A DNA stretch of 64,000 bases from Methanoculleus chikugoensis (GTDB taxonomy: Archaea > Halobacteriota > Methanomicrobia > Methanomicrobiales > Methanoculleaceae), in contig NZ_AP019781.1 in NCBI RefSeq assembly GCF_019669965.1, positions 2,109,092-2,173,091 on the forward strand, read 5' to 3'. The notes beneath the pieces were generated by a model. That model was not told the DNA's origin. It was given only the letters and a program-made list of their open reading frames with translations, and searched no databases. The translations under genes were made by a program, and so were the position numbers. Shown here piece by piece: positions 25,336-33,975 of this stretch (positions are counted from its first letter, which is position 1; each line of letters opens with the position of its first letter).

Positions 25336-25839
25336 TTATGCCGTGAGAACTGCGTATGCCTTCCCGATGATACCGGAATCCTTGTCGATCAGCTGGATAG
25401 TGTAGGTCTTTCCGATAAAGCTCGGATTCGGCACATACGTCCCGGTCCCTTCATACCCGTCAAAGGCTCCAAACGCATCGGTAAATCCCTTGTCAAGACT
25501 CATTTGCTGTCCCTGTGCAAATGAAGGAATGTTGATACCTGTCCCCGGGGTAAAGGTAGACGTGGTGCCCCCTCCAACTTTATAGTAGTTGGTGTCGCCG
25601 ACACAGACATCGAAATCCACGTTCTTGCCGGGGCTGACGCCAAGGCACGTTATGGTAAGACCATCCGCCACGCTCAGGTCGGCCTTGAAGGTAACCGTCG
25701 GTGTAGCGTCTTTCGTCGTACCCAGCCCTCCCGCAAAGGAGGAGACCACCGCTGCGATGATGATGGTTACGACAAGCATCAGCATGACGCCGATGACCGG
25801 CGATACTGCTGCATCCCGTGATTCTTCTCTCGCATTCAT
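25336..25839 (-). CDS. archaeal type IV pilin-like protein
   Basis: A 167-residue pilin. The leader MNAREESRDAAVSPVIG is followed by MLMLVVTIIIAAVVSSFAGG and a compact C-terminal domain rich in Thr/Gly (GGGTTSTFTPGTG). Only two bases separate it from the pilin upstream (stop 25842), so the two form an operon mirroring the pair at 11446-12782. The separate GTG/ATG choices are not an issue since the leader is unambiguous. Confidence 0.88.
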   Translation of the reverse strand: MNAREESRDAAVSPVIGVMLMLVVTIIIAAVVSSFAGGLGTTKDATPTVTFKADLSVADGLTITCLGVSPGKNVDFDVCVGDTNYYKVGGGTTSTFTPGTGINIPSFAQGQQMSLDKGFTDAFGAFDGYEGTGTYVPNPSFIGKTYTIQLIDKDSGIIGKAYAVLTA

Positions 25840-25841
25840 CG

Positions 25842-26756
25842 TTATGCCTCCTTCACCGTAACGGTTTTCATAAACATGGTCTGACCCGACGGGGTATGGA
25901 CAATCGTCACGGTGACGCGGTCGCCGGGAGATATTTCGGTGATACCTCCATAACCATCGCCATACACGCTTGTAGCTCCGAACACCCAGTTAGTATCAGT
26001 GGTTTCTGCATAGATGGAGCTCGTAAGGGTAGCGCCAGCCTCTCCGCTAGTTGCAAGCCCCTTGCTAAATAAATGCGCAGCAAGATCGGCATCACCAATC
26101 GTAGAACCAGAATTTAGTTTAAGGACAGTAGGATCTGAACCCAGATTATCGGCGGTCGCTGTGTCTCCAAATACGCTCGTCCACTGAGCAAGGGTCCAAC
26201 CACCGATGATCTCATTCTTAGAGAATTTAGATTTAGTGAAACCTTCCGGTTTGATACCACTGTAAACATCTATAAACGCACCATCAGAGGCACTCATCCT
26301 TGAACCGGCTTTCAGGGTATAGTTTCCAAACCACTGTTTTGAGTTTGTGCTATTTGCTGCTTGTGTCGCCGAAATAGAGGGGTTGTCAGCAGCAGTGGTA
26401 ACGTTATCCTGATCCTTGAAACCCTTTACATCCTGCCATTCCACGATGTTAAACCCGAATGGCACTGTGTGGTATCCCGGCACCAGCTTCCGCGTATCTC
26501 CGGCATTCGAGAGGACGATCATGATGTCCTTGGAGGAGACCTCCTCGGAGATCGACCGTACGGTGAGGTCGATACTCTTATCCGTCAGGCTGACATCGAA
26601 GCTTGCCGACGGGGCGGCTTTCTGCGAGCCCACCAGTCCGCCCGCAAACCCGCTCACCACGGCCGCGATGATGATAGTCACCACCAGCATCAGCATGACG
26701 GCGATGACGGGCGAGACCGCATCATCCTTTTTTTTCAAATCTGTTCTGCGTTGCAT
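25842..26756 (-). CDS. archaeal type IV pilin-like protein (large)
   Basis: A 304-residue pilin with leader MQRRTDLKKKDDAVSPVIA, helix VMLMLVVTIIIAAVVSGFAGG and a long exposed domain. The C-terminal stretch ending in DRVTVTIVHTPSGQTMFMKTVTV closely parallels the end of the 11446 pilin (VDIKITHIPSGQVIFDKSVVV). The two long pilins are therefore paralogues, as are the two short ones. Pilin pairs of long plus short type appear twice in this window. Confidence 0.88.
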   Translation of the reverse strand: MQRRTDLKKKDDAVSPVIAVMLMLVVTIIIAAVVSGFAGGLVGSQKAAPSASFDVSLTDKSIDLTVRSISEEVSSKDIMIVLSNAGDTRKLVPGYHTVPFGFNIVEWQDVKGFKDQDNVTTAADNPSISATQAANSTNSKQWFGNYTLKAGSRMSASDGAFIDVYSGIKPEGFTKSKFSKNEIIGGWTLAQWTSVFGDTATADNLGSDPTVLKLNSGSTIGDADLAAHLFSKGLATSGEAGATLTSSIYAETTDTNWVFGATSVYGDGYGGITEISPGDRVTVTIVHTPSGQTMFMKTVTVKEA

Positions 26757-27205
26757 AATTTTAAACCTCCGTATCCCCGAAGCAAGCGCTCAGAGGACTA
26801 CGCCTTGGGGTGGGCTTTCAACGTATATAAGTCAATCGCATTCTGTTTACATTTCTCAAAAGTTAATTGTTTTTTGTTTACTCCCTCCGGGCAGATATAC
26901 CCTTATCCCCTCTTTTGAGAACTCCCTTCATCCGACCCCTGCGCACTCCTCTCCGGCGAGGTCTTTTCCTCTCGGAATCCCGGATACCCGGGGGTCTTTG
27001 GGTTCCTTCGAGAACTGCCGCCGGGCGGCCTCTCGCCGCCATGAGGGGGCGTCCGGGTTGAAACGGGAGGTGCCGCGCCCGGTGAGGAGAAGCCGGTTCG
27101 CGTTGCCGCCGAAACCCATCCCGGGTCGCACCGGGCGTTCATGAAACAGCCGCAAAGGTTGCAAGAAAAATCCCGACCGGCATGGTTCCTGCGGAAAATC
27201 CGATA
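26757..27205. other. intergenic, no gene recognised
   Basis: The first 130 bases are AT-rich (pilin promoter, e.g. AACGTATATAAGTC near 26818-26831). Then comes a GC-rich stretch with several short palindromic words (GGATACCCGGGGGTC, CGGGCGGCCTCTCGCCGCC). No frame gives a recognisable protein. Confidence 0.4.
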
Positions 27206-27210
27206 AGAAC

Positions 27211-27270
27211 ATACTGTTAATTTTTCCGAAATATCAAAAGATATTTGTTTACCAACCTGAGATATATACC
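27211..27270 (+). promoter_or_regulatory. fmdE promoter with TTAACAG-type half-site
   Basis: A TATA-like GAGATATATACC at 27259-27270 lies about 35 bases before the chosen start. Upstream, ATACTGTTAA (27211-27220) matches, in reverse complement, the TTAACAG half-site found in the promoters at 32961-32990 and 34003 of the neighbouring transporter operon. Confidence 0.45.
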
Positions 27271-27305
27271 GCATGACGTTGCCGGAACGGATGGCGGGAG
27301 AAACG

Positions 27306-27857
27306 ATGGCTGAGATCGATCTCCTCCTGGCACGGGCAAAAGAGTTCCACGGTGATATGTGCCCCGGGATCGTGCTCGGGACCCGGATGACGATGATCGG
27401 GATGCGGGAACTCCACATGGACCCGATGGTGAGAAACAGGGATCTTATCGTGTATGTCGAGATCGACCGCTGCATTACGGATGCAGTCCAGGCGATCACG
27501 GGGTGCTCGCTCGGTCGTCGCACGCTGAAATACCGGCCCTACGGCAAGTTTGCCGCCACGTTCATCAACCTCGCGACACAGGATGCCGTCAGGGTCTCGG
27601 CCCGGGAGAAGGAGCGGACGGAGAATCCCGGCCCCGAGGCAGCAACCGCGCTGCGCGACGCACCGGAGGAGGATCTCTTCAAGGTGCAGAGAGTCGGGGT
27701 CGTGATCCCCGAAGGCGACCTCCCCGGCTTCCCGAAGCACCGGACCCGCTGCAGCAGGTGCGGCGAGACGATCCTGGACAACAAAGAGATTGTGGCGGAA
27801 GAGACGATCCTGTGCGGCAACTGCGCCCGGGGATCGTATTACACGGAAGCGGACTAA
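27306..27857 (+). CDS. fmdE: FmdE family protein with C-terminal zinc ribbon
   Basis: A 183-residue FmdE protein (PF02663). The N-terminal domain contains FHGDMCPGIVLGTRM and DRCITDAVQAITGCSLGRRTL with the conserved His and Cys that bind a metal. A C-terminal treble-clef zinc ribbon (TRCSRCGETILDNK then ILCGNCARG) follows. FmdE co-purifies with or is encoded near Mo/W formylmethanofuran dehydrogenase in methanogens, but its exact job is unsettled. The start at 27306 follows GCGGGAG; an earlier ATG at 27273 is too close to the TATA-like box. The 3' end overlaps the convergent methyltransferase by 4 bp. Confidence 0.88.
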   Translation: MAEIDLLLARAKEFHGDMCPGIVLGTRMTMIGMRELHMDPMVRNRDLIVYVEIDRCITDAVQAITGCSLGRRTLKYRPYGKFAATFINLATQDAVRVSAREKERTENPGPEAATALRDAPEEDLFKVQRVGVVIPEGDLPGFPKHRTRCSRCGETILDNKEIVAEETILCGNCARGSYYTEAD

Positions 27858-28729
27858 TCCGGGGTGGGATCACCCTTCTCCCACCAGATATGGGCGGTTC
27901 GCGAACGGCCCGGGGCAACGTACTCAGAACCGTCCCTGACCGCCCGTTCGAGAAGAAACACATCGACGATCTCCCGCTGCCAGTCCTCCGTTACGGAAAG
28001 ACGCTTGTAATAATCCTCCCGCATCTCTTCAAACCCGGCGTATCGCTGGCCTCTCTTCTTCGTTTCAACCTGCACGTTCGCATAAATGCCCAGCTGGCAG
28101 AGGACGTTCCACAGGATATCGGCGTTCGCTTCACTGTAGTACGGCTCACCGTGCAGTGCCGGCCAGAGCTCGGCGTTTCCTCCCGAAGCGGATGGGGAGG
28201 AGAAGAACCAGTAGAGGTGCACCGCATGTCTCGCCGCCGCATCCATCTTCAGAAGACTGGTGCGGATATCGCCCATGACAAGAGACCGTGAAGCAACGAC
28301 GACGTCGTGCACCCCCGCCTCCTCCGGGCCGACGTCCTCCCAGCAGCCGCGGATCTCACGGATCGGAGGAGCATTCACCAGCCGGCGGTATCTCTCCATC
28401 GCCGCACCCATAGGAGCCGACGGCTCTACAACCGTAACCCTGCAGCCCGCAAGGGCAAGAGGAACCGCAAGGGTCCCGGGACCTGCACCGATATCAAGAA
28501 CCGACGAACCCGGCGGGATCTGCATCCCGGCGATCTGGTTCTCGATACGGGACTTATCCCCAAAGATAAGATTCCGGACAAACCGGTCGACCACATCCTG
28601 GTTCGACCAGAACTTCCCGCGATCCTCGCCCATCTTCTCCTTCTGCGCAAGAGAACGGGCATGCTGTTCGTCCCACAAACAGACGTAGTCAATCGTGGTG
28701 CCGGAGGCACCGGGGCTTTCATACCGCAT
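27854..28729 (-). CDS. class I SAM-dependent methyltransferase, copy 1
   Basis: A 291-residue methyltransferase with motif I VLDIGAGPGTLAVPLALAG, the acidic end of strand 2 (VTVVEPSAPM) and motif IV-like HDVVVASRSL. An N-terminal helical region (WDEQHARSLAQKEKMGED) and a C-terminal cap (WNVLCQLGIYANVQVETKKRGQRY) may set specificity. It is a clear tandem paralogue of the next gene. Both sit at the 3' end of an Fe-type ABC importer operon, which suggests methylation of the imported ligand, a metal-chelating cofactor or a metallophore. The target cannot be read from the sequence. Confidence 0.85.
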   Translation of the reverse strand: MRYESPGASGTTIDYVCLWDEQHARSLAQKEKMGEDRGKFWSNQDVVDRFVRNLIFGDKSRIENQIAGMQIPPGSSVLDIGAGPGTLAVPLALAGCRVTVVEPSAPMGAAMERYRRLVNAPPIREIRGCWEDVGPEEAGVHDVVVASRSLVMGDIRTSLLKMDAAARHAVHLYWFFSSPSASGGNAELWPALHGEPYYSEANADILWNVLCQLGIYANVQVETKKRGQRYAGFEEMREDYYKRLSVTEDWQREIVDVFLLERAVRDGSEYVAPGRSRTAHIWWEKGDPTPD

Positions 28730-28786
28730 ACAACCTCATGGAAATCACAAAACGTGACCGGATCTATCTCATGCTCCGGGGAATGG

Positions 28787-29626
28787 TCACTTCTCCCACC
28801 GGATATGGGCCGTCTTCGAGACCCCCGGAATACAGAACCCGGTTTTCGTCCGCACGATCCGCTCATGCACGAAGGAAGCAACGATCTCCCGCTGCCGGTC
28901 GTCGCGGACATAGAGACGCCGGCAGTAGTCGGCAACAGCCTCCTCTTCGGTCGGGTAGCGCTGCCCTTTCTCCACGCCTTCGACCGTTAGATCCGGATAG
29001 ATCCCGAGCTGGCACAAACAGTTCCAGAGGAGATCCGCCGTCGGTTCGGCAGCAAACTCGCTTCCGTGCAGTCGCGGCCAGAGACTGAAGTTCGCCCCGG
29101 TCCACGCGGGCGGCGTCAGGAACCAGAACAGGTGTACCGACCGCTTCGCCGCCGAGTCTATCTTTTTGAGGGAAGGGCCGATATCGTCGAGCGCTAGCGA
29201 GAACGAAGCGACGACGACATCGTGCGTCCCCACCTCCGCCGGGTCCGCATCCTCCCACCGGGAGGGGATCTCGCGGATCTCCGGAGCCCCGGAGAACTCC
29301 CGGTACTCCTTCATCGCGGCCCGCATCCCGGCGGACGGCTCCACGACCGTGACGTCGCAGCCCGCGAGAGCAAGGGGGACGGCAAGAGTCCCCGGACCCG
29401 CCCCGATGTCGAGCACCGTGGACCCGGGAGGGATCTGCATCGCCGCAATCTGGTCAACGATACGCGATCGGTCGCCGTTCAGCAGCCGGTCCACAAAGCG
29501 GCGAATGTTTGCCGGGTCTTCCCAGAAACTTCTGCCGTCGTTTTGGATCTGCTTCTGGCGGTTCGCCGCCTCATGCTGCTCGTTCCAGAGAGAGATGTAG
29601 TCGACCATCATGCCGCTATCCTTCAC
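28787..29626 (-). CDS. class I SAM-dependent methyltransferase, copy 2
   Basis: A 279-residue paralogue of the gene at 27854, with the same motif I (VLDIGAGPGTLAVPLALAG), VTVVEPSAGM and the shared cap NCLCQLGIYPDLTVEG. The two align end to end, so they arose by tandem duplication. The start overlaps the binding-protein stop by 4 bp, tying methyltransferase synthesis to the importer. The alternative that these are unrelated housekeeping enzymes is less likely given this coupling. Confidence 0.85.
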   Translation of the reverse strand: MKDSGMMVDYISLWNEQHEAANRQKQIQNDGRSFWEDPANIRRFVDRLLNGDRSRIVDQIAAMQIPPGSTVLDIGAGPGTLAVPLALAGCDVTVVEPSAGMRAAMKEYREFSGAPEIREIPSRWEDADPAEVGTHDVVVASFSLALDDIGPSLKKIDSAAKRSVHLFWFLTPPAWTGANFSLWPRLHGSEFAAEPTADLLWNCLCQLGIYPDLTVEGVEKGQRYPTEEEAVADYCRRLYVRDDRQREIVASFVHERIVRTKTGFCIPGVSKTAHIRWEK

Positions 29627-30810
29627 CGGTTGCGCCCCCTCCCGGCAACAGCCGCTGCTGCGGCGAGACCTGCAAGAACGCCGAAGAGCGGGGCCGGGGC
29701 CTGCGTGGTTGCCTGTGCCGACGCGGATGCCGGGGCGGGTTTTGCATACACCATCAGGTCGTCCAGCTCCGCATCCGTCAGGTCGTACCTGAAGAACAGC
29801 GTGTAGAACTCCTTGACGCGATAGTCGATATCATAGTCGAAGACGTCCGGGTACATCAGGTTCCCGAGCCAGATCATCGACAACAGCCGCTGAATCGACG
29901 GCGGACCGCCCATCCAGCTGTACGGGCCGTACGGCGCCTCGTAGACGTTGCCGTTCCTGACCGCAGAGAGCGACCGCCACATCGGGTCGGTCATGATCGT
30001 GTTATAGTAGGCGTGCCCGTCGACGTACCCCACGATGATGTAATCGGGATTCAACTGAAGGATATCCTCCATCGTGTACTCGTCGCCCGGCCCGCCGGTC
30101 GTCGCGGGTTTTGCGAGGTTGTTGCCGACATAATCGATAACTTCGGCATGATACGAGCCTTTTCCGATCATGGATATGGAGTTGCCGTCGATGGCGGTCA
30201 CGTAGATCAGGGACTTTTTATTGTCGCCGACCTCCTTCATGCCGGTATCAAACTCGGCAAGAAGCGCGGAGACGTAGTCGGAGAGTTCCTGACCGCGCTC
30301 CGGGCGGGAGAGAAGTTCGCCGAGTTTCACGTAGGAAGCGGGGATCTCCTCGAGCTTGTTCTGGGTGACGAACGCGAACGCCACACCGGTCTTCGACTGG
30401 ATATCATCAAGATCCGGCTTCATGGTCTCCTTTGCCTCGCCGATGTCCAGAACCACGTCGATGTTGAGGTTTTTGTTCAATTCCATGATCGACTCGGGGT
30501 TCATGGTCGCGGCCTTGGAGCTGTAGAACTGGCCGGTGACCGGAAGCGTCAGAAGCCGGGGATCGATGTACTTCGCCTGGGCATCGGTAAACTCGCTGGA
30601 GACACTCACGAAGAGGTCCTGATCCACTGAGTAGAGCACGATCTGGGCCAGGGGGCCGGACGGCGAGACCGCGTCGATCTTGACCGGCAGGGTGATCTCC
30701 CGGCCGACATCGTCGACGAATGTCCGGGTCTCCTCGGCGGCGCTGCAGAATGCGACGGCGGTGCCGGAGAGGAGAACGAGAACCACGAGCATTTTTATTA
30801 CTGTCTTCAT
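29623..30810 (-). CDS. Fe-complex/molybdate-type binding protein with C-terminal anchor
   Basis: A 395-residue PF01497 binding protein. Signal peptide MLVVLVLLSGTAVAFCSA, domain start TFVDDVGREITLPVKIDAVSPS, hinge MNPESIMELNKNLNIDVVLD, and YTMEDILQLNPDYIIV with AVRNGNVYEAPYGPYSWMGGPPS. The C-terminus APLFGVLAGLAAAAAVAGRGR is a membrane-anchor or sorting tail common in methanogen surface proteins. The ATG at 30810 has GGAGGT 7 bases upstream; a longer frame start has none. Members of this family carry Fe-siderophores, cobalamin or, as in MolBC-type systems, molybdate/tungstate. Linkage to FmdE favours Mo/W by inference. Confidence 0.88.
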   Translation of the reverse strand: MKTVIKMLVVLVLLSGTAVAFCSAAEETRTFVDDVGREITLPVKIDAVSPSGPLAQIVLYSVDQDLFVSVSSEFTDAQAKYIDPRLLTLPVTGQFYSSKAATMNPESIMELNKNLNIDVVLDIGEAKETMKPDLDDIQSKTGVAFAFVTQNKLEEIPASYVKLGELLSRPERGQELSDYVSALLAEFDTGMKEVGDNKKSLIYVTAIDGNSISMIGKGSYHAEVIDYVGNNLAKPATTGGPGDEYTMEDILQLNPDYIIVGYVDGHAYYNTIMTDPMWRSLSAVRNGNVYEAPYGPYSWMGGPPSIQRLLSMIWLGNLMYPDVFDYDIDYRVKEFYTLFFRYDLTDAELDDLMVYAKPAPASASAQATTQAPAPLFGVLAGLAAAAAVAGRGRNR

Positions 30811-30864
30811 ATGTGCACCTCCCGAAAACGGGAACTCATACAACTATGATCTGGATTTGATGGA

Positions 30865-30919
30865 ATAAAATATAATACCTTACAATTTCAATCAGTTAAA
30901 GCAAAATAAGTTAACGGCC
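30865..30919 (-). promoter_or_regulatory. internal promoter and possible operator before the binding protein
   Basis: On the minus strand TTATATTTTATTCC provides a TATA-like box upstream of the start at 30810. ATCAGTTAA (30891-30899) and TTAACGGCC (30911-30919) form a half-conserved dyad with 11-base spacing, resembling the stronger dyad at 32961-32990. Confidence 0.45.
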
Positions 30920-30922
30920 ATG

Positions 30923-31726
30923 CTACCCGTGCTTCCCGATGCCGCCGTCGATCGGGATGCAGAGGTTGTGGCGGCGTGAGCCGTACTGGTAATCCTCGAT
31001 ATGTACATCCACACCATAGACATCCTTGATCAGGTCGGCATCCAGAACATCCTCCGGCGTTCCGTCGGCGATCACCCTCCCGCCGTAGATCATCAGCGTC
31101 CGGTTCGCGTACAGAAATGCATGGTCCGGATTGTGGGTCGAGAGGATGATGATATAGCCGTCCCTCGCGAGATCCGATATCCGGCACATCACCCGGAACT
31201 GGTTGCCGTAATCGAGGTTTGCCGTCGGCTCGTCCATGATCAGGATCTTTGCCTTCTGCACAAGCGCCCGGGCGACCAGGGCAAGCTGCCGCTCGCCGCC
31301 GCTGATCTCGCCGTATCCTGCATCCCGGAGATGAGCGATCCCAAGGTTCTCCATCGCCGCGTACGCCTCATCGATGTGGCCCCGGTTCGGCGTACCAAGC
31401 AGACGCACCTGATTGGTCAGGCCCATCAGGACCACATCCAGCACCGTGTAGTTGAAGACCGGATGCGTCGACTGGGGGATGTAGGCGACATGCTTTGCAA
31501 TCTCCTTATGATCGAGAGTCTTGATATCCAGACCATTCAGCCGGATGCTGCCCCGGTAGTTTCGCAAAAATCCGAGAATGCACCGGAACATCGTACTCTT
31601 CCCGACGCCGTTCGGCCCGAGCACGGCGAGGAGATCTCCCTCCTTCACCGAGAACGAGACATCGTCGAGTACCAGGCGGGTACGCCTGCCGTAGGCAAAG
31701 GAGAGATGAGATATCTCCAGGCTCAT
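30923..31726 (-). CDS. ABC importer ATPase
   Basis: A 267-residue FepC-like ATPase: Walker A GPNGVGKST, Q-loop AYIPQSTHP, signature ISGGERQLALVARAL, Walker B ILIMDEPTANLD and switch LSTHNPDH. It overlaps the permease stop upstream by 4 bp and should energise that permease. The 112-base gap to the binding-protein gene carries its own promoter, so the binding protein can be made in excess of the membrane parts. Confidence 0.9.
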   Translation of the reverse strand: MSLEISHLSFAYGRRTRLVLDDVSFSVKEGDLLAVLGPNGVGKSTMFRCILGFLRNYRGSIRLNGLDIKTLDHKEIAKHVAYIPQSTHPVFNYTVLDVVLMGLTNQVRLLGTPNRGHIDEAYAAMENLGIAHLRDAGYGEISGGERQLALVARALVQKAKILIMDEPTANLDYGNQFRVMCRISDLARDGYIIILSTHNPDHAFLYANRTLMIYGGRVIADGTPEDVLDADLIKDVYGVDVHIEDYQYGSRRHNLCIPIDGGIGKHG

Positions 31727-32910
31727 GACCGTTTCCCTCCCATCATCAGCAGATAGGCGAAGATCGGCGCTCCGACGAACGCGGTGAGAATGCCGAGCGG
31801 CACCTCGGTGGTTGCTATCGTCCGGGCGAAATTATCCACCAGGAGAAGAAATCCGCCGCCCATAATGATTGCCGCAGGAATGATCCTCCGGTAGTCGTAG
31901 CCGAAGATCATCCGGCAGAAGTGCGGGATCACGAGGCCGACCCAGCCGATGATGCCGGAGATGGAGACGGCGACCGCCGTAACGAGGGTTGCACAGAGGA
32001 TCACGATCAGCCGGAGCAGGTTGGTGTTGATCCCCATGCTCTTCGCCTCGTCCTCGCCGAGGGTGAGGACGTTCATCCTCCAGCGGAACAGGTAAAGGGG
32101 GATGAGGCCGATGACGATCACCACGCCCGCAAAGTACACGTCCTCCATGGTCGCGCCGGCAAGGCTGCCCATCAGCCAGTAGGTGATGGCCGGCAGCTGA
32201 TCGTTGGTATCGGCGACGAGTTTGATGTAGGACGTGGATGCGGAGAAGAGACTGGCGACAAGAATGCCGGCCAGGACCATACCGAGGGTGGGGTTTCCTC
32301 TCGTCAGGCGGCTGACCGCATACGCGGTGCCGACCGCAACAAGACCCCCGGCGAAGGCGAAGACCGTGATCGCCCCGGTCCCGAGGTAAAAGTAGATGGC
32401 AAGGGCTGCGCCGAAACCGGCACCGGCGGATGCCCCGAGGATATCGGGAGAGACGAGAGGATTCTGGAACATTCCCTGATATGCGGCGCCGGCCGTCGAG
32501 AGGGCGGCCCCGACGAGAAGTGCCGCGAGGATTCTCGGCAGGCGGATGTTGAAGACGACGCTGTACATCGCATCGTCCCAGGTCTCCGCCACGGGAATGA
32601 CCGGCGAGAGAAGGATGTGAACAATATCGCCCAGAACCGGGATATCCATCGACATGGCGAAGTGAACGGCCGGCGAGAGGAGAATGAGAACGGCGTCGGA
32701 GATGCCGAGCGAGAATCTGCCGACGGCAAACGAGGCGATGACGCAGAAAACGGCGGCGAGCAGCAGAAGGATAAACCGGAGCCGGTAGTCGGGCAGCTCT
32801 CGGTCCGATACGGATGGGGCCGATGCTGTACCGGCCGTGTGCAACCGGGTCTCCGTTGCAGCGCCGGTCGGTGTTGTAAGAGGTGATCTCGTCGGTTCTG
32901 CATCAGCCAT
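31723..32910 (-). CDS. FecCD-family importer permease
   Basis: A 395-residue membrane permease with the family marks NIRLPRILAALLVGAALSTAG, YQGMFQNPLVSPDILGASAG and GWVGLVIPHFCRMIFG. Compared with the 346-residue permease at 8536 it has a polar N-terminal extension of about 40 residues (Pro/Thr-rich) before the first helix, and a longer first external loop (MDIPVLGDIVHILLSPVIPVAETWDD). The ATG at 32910 was preferred over a frame opening further upstream in the AT-rich promoter; no clear ribosome binding site is seen for either. Confidence 0.88.
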   Translation of the reverse strand: MADAEPTRSPLTTPTGAATETRLHTAGTASAPSVSDRELPDYRLRFILLLLAAVFCVIASFAVGRFSLGISDAVLILLSPAVHFAMSMDIPVLGDIVHILLSPVIPVAETWDDAMYSVVFNIRLPRILAALLVGAALSTAGAAYQGMFQNPLVSPDILGASAGAGFGAALAIYFYLGTGAITVFAFAGGLVAVGTAYAVSRLTRGNPTLGMVLAGILVASLFSASTSYIKLVADTNDQLPAITYWLMGSLAGATMEDVYFAGVVIVIGLIPLYLFRWRMNVLTLGEDEAKSMGINTNLLRLIVILCATLVTAVAVSISGIIGWVGLVIPHFCRMIFGYDYRRIIPAAIIMGGGFLLLVDNFARTIATTEVPLGILTAFVGAPIFAYLLMMGGKRS

Positions 32911-32960
32911 GTATGGTATTGATTCTTTTTCAAAGTTAAATAAATACACTTTTATTTTCA

Positions 32961-32990
32961 GATCAGTTAACAATATTTTATTAACAGATC
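32961..32990. promoter_or_regulatory. dyad operator candidate upstream of the permease
   Basis: GATCAGTTAA and TTAACAGATC form a 10-bp inverted repeat (9 of 10 positions match) separated by 10 bases, about one helical turn. It lies 51-80 bases upstream of the permease start within AT-rich DNA. Similar half-sites occur upstream of the binding protein, DUF364 and fmdE genes. Confidence 0.6.
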
Positions 32991-33126
32991 ATACTACCGG
33001 AAATAAGGATCGGTCGAACAGAGCGGCAGGATCGCCTGCCGGCGCAGACGCTGATGGATGATCGGGCCGGTGCCCCGGAGACGGATCCGTTTCCGCTCCA
33101 AAAGATCGGCCTGCAAAATGTTTCGT

Positions 33127-33975
33127 TCAGGGGGTGTCCGACCGGCAGACGGTCGTCTTCTCCGCGGATTTGCCGAAGAAATGATACCCGGAGCCTCCCT
33201 CTGCAATCGTATCGAGCACCTCGTCGGGGCGGGTGACGCTGTCCCCCCCGAGGATTGTTACGCCGCGCCGGAAGAATGCATCCGGAAGCATGCTGGCGGT
33301 CGGCCCGACGACAACGATCGAAGCACCGGGCCGGGCGAGAGCAAGCAGGGGTTCGAGGGTGTTGTTGATGAGGGTGGTGCCGGTGATGACGAGCATGTCG
33401 GCCCTGCGGACTTCTGCATCCGCGTTATCCGGAGAGATGGCGTAGGGCAGTTCGTCGGGCTTCAACGTGCGCAGGTCGAGTTCGAGGATCCCGAACGGCT
33501 TTCCCCGCGCCTTGAGCCGCCGGATGATCGGCACGAGCGCCCCCACCACCACGACGTACCCGTCCCCGGGCAGCGGCACGGTAGCAAGGATGTCCCGCCC
33601 GGTCTCCCGGATGTGGTCGGGCCGGTGCTTCCAGCAGGATTCGGAGAGCGCGTTGAGAATGGCAATACCGACCGCTTTTTTGAGCGGGGGCGCACGGGGG
33701 AGGTCGCGGAGAAACTCCGCGACGCTTCGCCCCACAAACCGTCCGGGGTAGGGCATGGCGCGGGCCGAACTGGGACAGCAGACCGCTTCCGGGATCTCTT
33801 TTATCGGGGTGAAGCAGAGGCCACCGGAGCCGTCGCTGAGTTTTACGCCGGTAAAGAAGATCCCGATCACGACCCGCTCCACGGTGATGGAGTCAAGATC
33901 GCTTCCGAGGATCTCACGGATCTTTCCAAGGGTTTCTTCGAGAATCGAACCGGGGTGTGCGGACGGAGGTGTCAT
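33127..33975 (-). CDS. DUF364/DUF4213 family protein (putative metal-binding)
   Basis: A 282-residue protein with the two-part DUF4213-DUF364 layout. The N-terminal half includes VVIGIFFTGVKLSDGSGGLCFTP and MPYPGRFVGRSVAEFL. The C-terminal Rossmann-like half includes MLVITGTTLINNTLEPLLALARPGASIVVVGPTASMLPDAFF and GGDSVTRPDEVLDTIAEGGSG. Proteins of this family in anaerobes are often called putative heavy-metal chelation proteins and often sit beside FecBCD-type importers, as here. It is first in the operon, ahead of the permease. The two halves suggest binding of a small metal-ligand complex in the cleft; no catalytic role is known. Confidence 0.82.
   Translation of the reverse strand: MTPPSAHPGSILEETLGKIREILGSDLDSITVERVVIGIFFTGVKLSDGSGGLCFTPIKEIPEAVCCPSSARAMPYPGRFVGRSVAEFLRDLPRAPPLKKAVGIAILNALSESCWKHRPDHIRETGRDILATVPLPGDGYVVVVGALVPIIRRLKARGKPFGILELDLRTLKPDELPYAISPDNADAEVRRADMLVITGTTLINNTLEPLLALARPGASIVVVGPTASMLPDAFFRRGVTILGGDSVTRPDEVLDTIAEGGSGYHFFGKSAEKTTVCRSDTP

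Noticed and set aside
26416-27144. A 242-codon plus-strand frame before fmdE
   Set aside because: It starts antisense to the large pilin and continues through AT-rich promoter DNA and GC-rich filler; composition is not protein-like.
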